Source: Callaeas wilsoni
Taxonomy: Eukaryota > Chordata > Aves > Passeriformes > Callaeidae
Direction: 5' to 3'
Assembly: GCA_013398955.1 (NCBI GenBank)
Contig: VWPU01004156.1
Coordinates: forward strand, 91,099-155,098
DNA length: 64,000 bases
The notes below the pieces were generated by a model. It did no database searches. It was not told where the DNA came from and was given only the letters and a program-made list of their open reading frames with translations. Below are positions 1 to 10,600 of this stretch, piece by piece (the first letter of the stretch is position 1; each line of letters begins with the position of its first letter). The position numbers and the translations under genes were made by a program.

Positions 1-460
1 ATAGAAATATTAGAATATGTCCAAAGGAGGACAACAAAGATGGTGAAAAGACTAGATGGCTAGATTTATGAGGAGTGGCTGAGGATACTTGGCTTGTTCA
101 GCTTACAGAAGAGGAGGCTGACGGATGACCTTATTGCTCTCTATAATTTCCTTCCATGATGGGGGAGCAGAGTAGGAGATGCTGATTTTTATTTTTGGTG
201 TCCAGTGATAGGAGGTGGAGGAATGGCTTAAATCTGCATCAGGGGAAATTCAGACAATTCTTCCCTGAGAGGGTGTTCAAGAAGTGGAACAATCTCCCCA
301 GGGCATAGTCATGGCCCCAAGCCTGTCTGTGTTCAAACAACATTTGGGACAATGCCCCTAAGTCAAACAGCTTAACTTCTAGGTTGTCCTGTGTGACATC
401 AGGATTCAAAGATCCTCATGGGTTCCTTCCAGCTCTGGATATGCAACGATTCTATGGAAT
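1..460 (+). mobile_element. CR1 LINE, 3' part, truncated by window edge
   Basis: The stretch reads like the 3' end of an avian CR1 in sense orientation: the phrases around GGCTTGTTCAGC and TTCCCTGAGAGGGTGTTCAAG, ending in GGGTTCCTTCCAGCTC and an ATTCTATGGAAT terminus near 455. It is strongly mutated and carries no open frame of use, so it is an old 5'-truncated copy. The left end lies outside the window. Family assignment is by eye. Confidence 0.8.
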
Positions 461-1397
461 CTTCCAAAGATAGATTTGAGCTAAACTCAGTAAGAGTAAT
501 TTAAATGCAGAATTTTAAATTATATTCATGGAATTAGAACTGGCTTAATGGCTCATTATCGCTAGATTTCGGACAGCATATAATTACCTGTGTTGAGAGT
601 CTGTACTGTAGATGCTCTAGAACTGATAGCTGACACTGTGTTCTTTTGACAAGTTCTCTTGGAAGAAGACCACCAGAGGCAATACAAACTGTGCAGTGTT
701 TAGAGCTAGCAGGATGCCAGAGTCCTATAAAGGAGAGAATATACTGAGGAAGGCATTCGTTGTTGCTATTTTCTCATCAATATTACATTTCCAGGAAGTG
801 TTTACAGCAGATATAAATGAACCACAGAACACAGGCCTTCTCATTGCAGATAGTTTCAATGCTATGCAGAAATGGGCCTCGTGGCTTTTTTCCTTTGCTT
901 CATTCCCAGAAAAACTATGCATGGAACTTAAATACCCACCGTGAAATCTTTTTACATTATATATTAATTTTACATTATATATTAATTTAAGTTTGCTCTA
1001 CAGTAAGCTTATTCTTCTTTCTCTTCCACTTTCCTAAAGCAATAATTTTTATTCCAAGAAATACACTACCTCTTTTCTGCTCATAAACAAAGTCTAAAAG
1101 TTCCAGTTCCTACACTGACATCTATGCACCAGGAAGTTCTTCATCTTAGATGTTTATCAACAAAAGTCACTACATAAAGACTCTTGTTGTTCTATCTTAG
1201 CATCTCCTATCACAGGATAATCTTACTTGCAAGGATTAGTACCACGGTCTCATAAGAGCTACGCAGATAAAGGACCAGTCAGGTCCAGCACCTTATTTTT
1301 ATAATAAAGCCTAGCTTTCTTCAGCTTAAAGGATGAACTGATTCCCCCATTTTATTCTAAATATATAAGCTAGTACTTTTCTTTAGAATAAATTTAC
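461..1397. other. CCDC57 intron or downstream intron sequence
   Basis: AT-rich sequence with no convincing exon. An 18-bp unit containing TTACATTATATATTAAT is repeated in tandem near 951-990. The short open frames here (both strands near 700-940) mirror each other and lack splice sites or family similarity, so they are not called. Confidence 0.5.
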
Positions 1398-1626
1398 CTT
1401 CCTTTAACACCATTCCAAGTTCAGCCCTGAGTCTGTTTCCCATTTCAATCAGCTGCCGCTTTTCTTGGCTCAGAATTGATATTTTTCTTGCTGCTTCCTT
1501 GAGTTTATTTTGCATTCCTCGTAGAGTGTGTTTGACACTATACTGACAACCAACACCGGTACCTACATCAGGTAGCTGCTGTCCAAAATCTACCATGTTT
1601 TCTTCAAGAACTTTAGGTTCTGGCTC
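1398..1626 (-). CDS. CCDC57: CCDC57 coding exon (most 3' in window)
   Basis: 229 nt: 76 codons plus one base. The acceptor is TGTTTTATTCAG before GAGCCAGAA; the donor is GAAG then GTAAATTT. The encoded stretch is hydrophilic and helix-rich (TLRGMQNKLKEAARKIS, then EKRQLIEMGNRLRAEL), consistent with a coiled coil near the C-terminal half. It starts in phase 0, matching the end of the exon at 4285-4385. Assignment to CCDC57 rests on strand, phase and position more than on residue identity I can recall. Confidence 0.82.
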
Positions 1627-4600
1627 CTGAATAAAACAGATAGTGCTTATAATGAGTATTTTGAAAGTGAGGTCTGCAGGTTCAGAGAGTTGTACAAATA
1701 TGCATGAGAGGTCAGTTGAAGAAAAAGTGTAAAATTGAATGTTACAGTCCATTTTTTAGGGTCCACTTTAAAGATTTTGTTAGCAGTATAAAGCAAATTA
1801 AACTGTGGAGCAAAATACTGTAACAGTCTGAGGCATTCCCACAGATATTGTTAACTGTAAGTGTAAGATAATACACATAGGATAAACACTGTATAACTGT
1901 AAACTAAAGAGCACTTAATTTTAAGATAAAATGTGGAACAAACCTCTTTATACCAAATAGCAATCTGCTACAAATCCTTCTTTGTTTAATCATTGTGTAC
2001 ATTGTTTAATCATTTGTACATAGAAACAAAAGGGGTAGACATGACTTAAAACATTTACTGAAAAGTAAAGATTCTGCAATCTGTTTTGTCTCTGCCAACC
2101 TGAGTCCACCTGCACATAATACATAATGATAAGGTATATACCCAAGAGATCACATCCTTGTTTTTCAAGACCTATATACTGTCTTCTTTCAGCCCCCACA
2201 GAGGATACTTTTTGATATCCATTTAAATAGTCATCATTCACTGAACAGTCATCTCCCTATAAGCATTTTACATTTCACACATTGCCATAAGTATCTAAAT
2301 GTATCACATGCATTAAAATTGTTTTACAATTACTCCTTGGTACGTTTACTCTTCTACATAGAAACCAGTTAGAGGCGTACTACTCTAACTGTGCAAACCC
2401 AATCAGTTTTCAACTGAATCACCCTAAACACTACGGTTCAAGAAGTACACATTGAAAGCTATTATGCATACTGAGAAAAAACCAAACCATTGTTGCCTTA
2501 TTACGCCATGCAACTCCCGTGTTCTTATTTCTTTGGATAGTTTTACCATAAAAAGGAAGGCTTTTGAGAACGTACAGGGAATATGCAGGCCTACAGACAG
2601 TATGGGGGAGAAAGGCAGAGAAATTAGTGCAGGGCTAGAGTCTAAAAATACTGAGACAGACAGCAAAGTGAAAGGAAAGAGGAACACCACTTTGACACAC
2701 ACCTAGCAATTTGTATAAAAGCAACTAATACAAGTAGCCTCAAATTGTTACAGTCTACCTTGGTCAGTGAAATGGACACACTAAAGCTTAACGTAAAGAG
2801 AGGCAAAGGCAGTGACCAGTTATGGCACCACTGGCTGTCACACTGGGGACCACCTGAACCGGATCAAAAGGCAAAAGCACACCACCTGGCTGGGGCAAGG
2901 AATGCCATTTGCTTCAACTTTTATTTTTCCTGAACTTTTCAGAAAAACATTCCACAGCATTGCACAGAAGATTTTTTTTTTCAGATGACAGACTCTAAGC
3001 TGTAGAGCTACGAGTGGAACTCAGAAATCTTTTTACCCTTAGATCTATGTCCAGAGCAAAATTCTGCAGTACAAAAGAGAAAAAACACTGAAAAAGATGG
3101 ATACTAAAGAAGAGTGGGAGGAAAAACTCTCCTCAGAGCTGATACAAAAAAAAAAAGGTACACGCAAAAGTTTATGTGCTACTTTTACTAGTTTCCACAA
3201 TAAACTTTCCTCTTCTTCTTTAGTGCTGGAGTCTATAATTTCTGGATTATGGTCACAGAAACACTGTTATTTTAAATGGAAAAAAGAAACTTATCACTAT
3301 GGCTCTCCTTACTGACTTCACCCGCACCCCTATGTTTAGTTACCATATTGTTCAACAGATTCTGAACTCCCTGAGGTAGAAATATTTCTGCCTGCAATTC
3401 TTCATGGCCTTAAGTACATTCTTAGCACGCAATTAATAAATGTAAGAAGCACAGAGAAAGCGTAGAAAAGTGCTAAAGATAAGCACTTGTAAAGTCCAGT
3501 AAGAAATTAAAGTGAAGTTTTGCCCATTGTTTTTAAGATTTTTTCAGCACTGCTTCCAGCTCAGTCTACGTCTAAGAAGGCTTGTTATGTACTGAGAAAG
3601 AGAAAATAAAGCAGACAGCAGAAATAGGCAGGAAACAGTACTTCAACTTCAGTGAAGACAGCATCAACTACACATAGTGACTTACTCCTTACATAGTATC
3701 AGATATTTGTCCCAGTTTTCATTTCCATTATTATTGTTTTCCAAGAGATGTCACTGTCACTTTAATGCTGATACTGTTCTTACTCTTTAAAATAACACAG
3801 TGGGAATGATGTTTGTAAATCCTTGAACAGAGTAAAATATGCTCCCACACCCAGTGGGTTCTTCCTTCGATGGTGGTGAGCACTCCAAGACAGCACTGGA
3901 GCTTGGTACTTTCTCCTAGCCACACCAAGTTGCCCTTGGTATTTAAAAAAAATGGCTAAAATATGGATTTACAATGGAAAACCTGAAGAGGTGATATGCA
4001 GTAGCTTAAGCATTTGCAAGTGGGAAAAAAACCCCATCAAGACCAGCTTGCGAGATCAGAAGTGACTTGTGCCAGGGGAAGACTAGTCAAAATTTACTGC
4101 CTAGAAAGAAAAAGCGTAAGTTTGAGTGAAAAAATCTTTGCTAGCTCTCATCTAACCAATCACACAAGCACATATTACTTCAGTTTATAATATTTACTCA
4201 AACAAAAATAATACACTAGCTATTTAATTACACACACACGCACACACATACAGTTATTTTTAGATAGTTTAAACCTCATCATACCTCTTCTGTGTCTGGG
4301 TTTACTATACAATCCAACTTAGTTGAACTGACTTTGATGTTGCTCAGTGTGGTTCCAGTTGAAATGTTGTTTGTGCTCAATGAACCTAGAAGAGGAGTAT
4401 AATATGAATGCATATGTATTTATAGAGAGTTTAGGCTTTCATAGCAAGAGCTGCTTCAGAACACTGTCTCATGCATATAAATGTCTAGTTACAGAATCAT
4501 AGAACCATAAATTTAGGTTGGAAAAGATCTTTAAAATCATCAAGTGAAACCAGTAACCTAACACTGCCAAGTCCACCACTAAACCACATCTTCAAATGCC

Positions 4601-7600
4601 CACACGTACATGCCTTTTAAACACCTCGAGGGATGGTGACTCAACCATTTCCCTGGGCAGCCTGTTCCAATGCTTGAATAAGCCTTTTCAAAAAGAAATT
4701 TTTCCTAATATCTAATCTAAACCTCCACTGGCATAACTTGAGGTAATTTCTGTTGTCCTATTGCTCATTAGTAGGAAAGAGAGACTGATCCTCACCTCAC
4801 GACAACTCCCTTTCAGGTAGTTGTAGACAGTGGTAAGTTCCCCCGAACCTCCTTTTGTATACCACTTCAGTAGATATACGGGAAACAGATACACTGGAAA
4901 CCCCCATGGCAGGGGGATTTGGACTAGGAGATCTTTAAAGATCCCTTCCAAACCATTCTGTGATTCTACATACTGGCTTCACTATCAGGAATGCTGTCAT
5001 AACTTCTAATATACATATATTTGCTTTACTCTTGCAAAATATATACGATTGCTTTTCTAGTGGTAATTTTATAGTGACTTATAGCGTGTGTGTATTTGTT
5101 TTCGCTAATAATTGTTTTGTAGTAATTTGTAATACAGAATCTCAGACTACTGTGTGCTCATGTATGACGCAATCTTGAGAAGCCCACAATAATTTTTACA
5201 CACTCATGGCTTGGGTAGCCCTCATAGGTTGTGACCGTGACTGCTAAACTTTCTTAACTGAATTTAAAGTTCTTTGTCAAGAGTTGTCACCTTGCTCTGG
5301 AAGCTGTCTGTTTTCCGTTAGAGGAGGAGAAGACAACATCTGCTCGTCAAGACTCTCCATTTCTTTCCTCATTTGTGCAATAGCAGCCCGAAGGCTGGCA
5401 TTCTGTTCCTGCAGCTTTTTTATTTCCACAGCAGGGATATCTTTACACAGAGAACTTTTATCATCATACTGAAATGTCTGAAAAATAAAAGTACAAGACA
5501 AAAAAACCACTTCATTAATAAGCGACACGTATTCTCTCCACACCACCACACACACAGATCCTAATACTTTCAACCCATGAACATATGTGGGAGAAAAGTA
5601 CCATGGAAGAAGAAATGTATTTGTTAATTGACGAGTTGCCAGGGAAAGAAGTGCTGTACTGAGAACATCATAGGAGGATGCACACATGGGGAGGACCATG
5701 GTGCCAGAGCTGGCTGTGTTTTAAAACTGTTGTTCTGCAGTTGTGGTTTATCTCTCTTCCATGTGCAGGTAACCCCTCTCCTTAAGGAGCTTACGGGCTC
5801 AACAGCAGTAACAGCAGTCCCCTTTCTAACCTGTCAGATTCTTGAAAATGTCATTGGAGATCATCTGTTGACAATAACATTGTCCTGGTTTAAAAGACAG
5901 ATATTTGCCAAGGAAGAAGGGAATCTCCCTGGAATGGAAAGATCATCCCCTTCCTCCAAATTATTATGAATTCGGAATTACAGGGCTTCCAGGCAAAGAT
6001 ATGGAAAAAGGAACAACAGTTCTTTACTAGACTATATATATGTAGTCTCTATATATAGTCTATATATGCAGTCTATAGTCTATATAGACTATATATAGAG
6101 ACTACATATATATATATATAAAAAACAAGACACACCAAACAACAACAGCAAAGAGAAGAAGAAAACCCGGTAACAGCCTTTTCCCGCCCAGCAAGCATTT
6201 CCACTTTGGTGCGGTTACAACGACAACCGACAAGGGGCGCTGCAGGCTCGCGTCGAGGCGGAGGGGCTGCACTGACTCGCGGCTTCAGGTACAAGGCCGG
6301 GACCTCCCTGGAGGTGATGGCGGCTCAGATGAGACGGAGGGAGGGGGGGCTGACTCCCTCAGGCACCCACGCGAGCGGTGATCGGTCTTCGGCACCGCTA
6401 ATGGCTGCCGGTACACGCTGGGAAGAGCGGCGGGGCTTTACCGCACTACCGTACAGAGAAGAGGGCCGGCGGACGTGCTGCTGCAGCTCCCGGCGGCCCT
6501 TCATGCGGCGGTTCCGGGACGGGGGGGGGAGGGAATGACTTCCCCAGGTACCCGTGTGGACTGCGCTGCTCTCTCTCGGCGCTGACAGCCGGCGAAGTGC
6601 CAGTCAATGGAGCACTCCGGGACTCCCTTTCTCTCTCGCAAGCAGCAGACCCACAGGCCGGCGGCAGGCGGGGCTCCACGGCAGTGTTGAAAGACCGTTG
6701 CGCAGGAGAGGTCCAAGGCGAAGAAAAACCACACGAGCGTCTCTGCTCCCAGCCGGGCAAAGACTGCACACCCCCAGCTAAGAAACTGACAAAATAACTC
6801 TGCTCCCCCCCGGCCCGCGAAGCATTACAACGGTATGCTGGATCGCTGTTCACTCACCATCTCCCTGACAACAAATGGGAAGAAAATTCCCGGGGAGGAA
6901 AAAAAAAGAAAAAGAAAAGCAAAAAACCTAAAGCAAACATAAAGAAGCTGGATGTCCTCTGCTAAACCAAAAAAGGGGAAGGAGTGTATGGACACCCAGA
7001 TAACCTGGACAATGGACAATATCTAGAAAACAAACATTGATTGGAAAACCGATTTCCTAGTCACTTGAAATTCCAGCACAATCTTCAGGAAAAAATATCT
7101 AGTAGGACCAATGGGATCTAAAGACCAGAATATTAGGGTCCCAATATTATTTACTTTTGCTGTTTCTTCATTCAAAGTGCGTCTGCAAAGATTTTTAAAT
7201 GTTTTGTTTGACTGATGGTAATATATTATAACTGTGGTTTCATCCAAACAGAGAACATAGAATTTAAGATTCTACTCCTATAAAATCTTCTTTCACTAAC
7301 AGAAACATGTGTCATCATCCATTTAAGAAATGCAGGTACTATTTGATACAGGAATATTAGAAAGCCATGCAATAGAAGAATATATACTCCTACAGTCACT
7401 AAACAAATCCTAATTCACAAGCCATTCAGATCAGATGTTTTTCACAAGGAAAAGACCATGAAATGTCTTTCGAGTCTTTGTATCAAAACATTGCTAAAAC
7501 AGAATCACAGAATGAAGGAGGCTGGAAAAGACCTTAAAATCATCTAGTCCAACCTATGACCTAACACCTCCTCATCAACTAAACCATGGCACTGAGTGCC

Positions 7601-10600
7601 AGGTACAGTCTTTTTTTAAACACGTCCAGGGATGGTGGCACTGTAATCATTTCTTTGTATTTAACTGTAACCTTAAATTGTTGCAAAGCAGCAGTTCTGC
7701 CTCCTCAGAGGGCACGGCAATCCATGAGGTGCTTAAGACACTTCAGCAGAATACTTCAGCCTCAACATCTATGCCTCGCACACCCTCAAACACTACTCTG
7801 TTTCCATCTTCTCCACCATTCCCCACTTCCTTCAGCCCCCTTACTTTCCTAGGCATAAGGCTGTTCTGCGAGTGTGATCTGAAGGTGTCACCTGGAATGC
7901 TACTGGCCTTCAAATTAAATTTCCCTAGCATAAAGACAAAAGCTGCCCTGCAGTTTCTTTCTCCTGTGTTTCTTTCTGCCCCAACAGTACAGGCCACGTA
8001 GACAATGAGAATAATCACTCTTCAGTGATTGTTTTACAGTCTCTCTGAGGCTGTTAAGGAGAGTCAGGGAAAGGCACCAGGAGGTAGCAACGCAACACCC
8101 AGATGTGAATTTTGGGGCTCAGGACTCCATTTAAACCTGCAATATACACATGAACCATCACAGTTCAGTCCAGAAATACAACTGTTATGGATTTTTGTAA
8201 GTGGAAATGGGTCTAGAGAGAAGACCCTAAAAACCCTAATAAACTGGAATTACTTGAAGTACTCTTTCCTTTTCTGTGCACTTGTATGATATTATTAGCA
8301 TGCTCTAGTTAGACAATCATGACCTAAGTCATACTAAAATATAAGTTATGAGCAAGATTTTCCAGGCTGGTGTGTTTCACATCTCAGTTGCTTATTGAAT
8401 GGCCAAGAATGACTACTGCAACGTTTCTAGCACACTCCTGGGGTCTCAGACCAATTTGAAGAAAGGAGCTGTGTACTGAAGATACTGTACTAGGGTATAT
8501 TTAAATTTTAATCTTTCTCGCATCAGTCATCTGAACCAGAGGCTAGCCAGCATACTATTCCTTCTTTAAGAGGACTCATTGACTTAGTTGATTTTCGTCT
8601 TCTGTTTGTTTACACTTCATTTTGTACAGAAAAGGTTCTAGACTAGAAAAAAAGACTTAAATTTTGTTATTTAGTTTTTTAAACACTGACCCTTCCCATA
8701 AAAAGGAAAAAGACCAAAAAGGTTTTGCTGAGATGGGTACTGCTTATTCTACACGCTAAAAGTGCAAAAGACAGAGCTTTTTAACAACAGGAAGAAAAGA
8801 GTGACAATGAAGACAGTCTTGCCAACCACAGTTGAAGAGAACAGTGAATACAAAGAAGAATATAAAGAATATAAAGAAGAATCCCTGCCCAGCCATGATT
8901 CTCTTGGTATCTCAATGATCAATTAGCAAATCTGTCCAGTTTGAAATGAAATTGGAAAAACTACTTGCTCCATAGCAAGTTTTTGCTAGCAGTCTACTTT
9001 TATGTATAATAATAAAAATTGTCTTCAGGAAGTATCTTTCTTAATACAATACTTTTTGCATTCAGGAACTACTAGGCTTGCTTAGCACTGCTTTTTCTTA
9101 GCAAGCTCTGCTCACATGTTCTGAACTGGTCACTGTTGAGCACCTGTAGCCGCCCAGTAGAGTGCACTGTAGCATACGCTTTACTTTCACTCTTTTACCA
9201 AACACATTTTTCTACTCTTAATGCATTATCCTTCAGCATGACTTCAAACCAGCACTATGTTTGCAATTTTGAATGGCTTTTTAAAATATATCCATTTTAA
9301 GAGGTAGCAATGAAAGGAAAACTAGCTAATGATACTCAAACGCAAGACATTAAAATATTTTAAACAGCTGGCATATTTGAAACGTTGCCTTAAAATTTTC
9401 ACTTTACAACTTTAAAATCTACCCTGAACTGCAACTGACACAGAACCTCACGAATGAGTTCCTGAAATTAAGTCTTCCTATTTGATTGCCATGATGCTAC
9501 AGTACGTTGTCACGTTTTGGAGCAACTGTCTATATCCAGCTTGCTCCTTTTGCCAGTGAGTAATGAATGAGAGCCATAATTAAGCCTGTGACACCTAATC
9601 TATGTGTATTCCAGGCTAGATATCTCTATTTGGAATGAAACATATGAAACAGATGGACTGCTTACAGTAAGTCCAGTGGAAACAAGGCCCATAATGTTGT
9701 TATCTTAGAATTAATTAATCCATGTCTACATTAAGTGTTGTCTAACCTGTTTCTCCCTTTCAGGTGAAATACTGTGATTAAACGATGCTTGTATTGTCTG
9801 TTCTCTCCCAACAGTCAAAGCAGAAAGAAGAGTCTTCACTTCATGCAACCTGTAGTCTGTTTTCTGTAGATCAGCTTCAGCCTAGGACAGAAGGAAGGGA
9901 GGGGAGGCAGAGGATGTCAGTAGCTCAAGGACAAAGGGATGGAGAAAAGAAAAGGAAAGGTAAGGAAGGGAAAGGGGAAGGGAAAGGGGAAGGAAAAGGG
10001 AAGTAAAAAGAAAAAGAAGGAAATTAAGGATACTTTAGCACAGGGACTTAAGCACATCCCTTTTGGCTCTGTCAAAACCTGCCTTAACAGACAAATAATT
10101 TAGCATCATTGTCTTATCTTCTTTATGTGAAATGGAAAATGCTGATTTCTCTCTCTCATGTGTTCATATGCTACAGCTATTTATGCCTATGAATCATTTT
10201 GGAAAGACAATGATAAAATAAAACACTAGAGTAAATGCCAGCATTCTGAACTTCACAAACAAGTGTTTCCTCTGTATCTCTTGAGTTCAGGGCAACCAGG
10301 CATTGAGAATTGTTAGACCATTGTGTAATAGTCTCTAAACAATAAACATGTATTTAATTTTTCAGCAGAAGTTTGTACACTACAAAAAATAGGGTTTTTT
10401 TCCCATACAAAAATACCCAAGAACTTTTCAGGACTAATATTGTTCCCTCGATAGAATTCAAGTGGTACTGTGATCTGAAATTCTTTCTGCCCTGGGGCTG
10501 TTCTAAGAGACATCTTTCTTCTTTTGCTACAAGGGCGAAGGAAAAACATCTCTCAAGCCAACTTGACTACATGGAAAGGGAGAAAAGGCCACTCTAAGAA

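Larger units (their letters stand above)
5881..7011. mobile_element. Candidate solo LTR of an endogenous retrovirus
   Basis: The element begins TGTCCTGGTTT and ends near AACCTGGACA, giving imperfect inverted termini with TG...CA ends. The first 150 bases (GGCAAAGATATGG, AACAGTTCTTTACTAG) resemble a recurrent avian LTR type recalled from songbird and other bird genomes. The middle is very GC-rich. No retroviral coding sequence is present. Perfect target-site duplications were not found, so boundaries and class are provisional. Orientation is not decided. Confidence 0.45.

Noticed and set aside
6206..6853. Overlapping frames in the intronic CpG-rich block
   Set aside because: Composition-driven; no similarity and inside an LTR-like element.
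7743..8018. 91-codon minus-strand frame in a CCDC57 intron
   Set aside because: No coiled-coil character, no acceptor/donor pair in phase, no recognised family.
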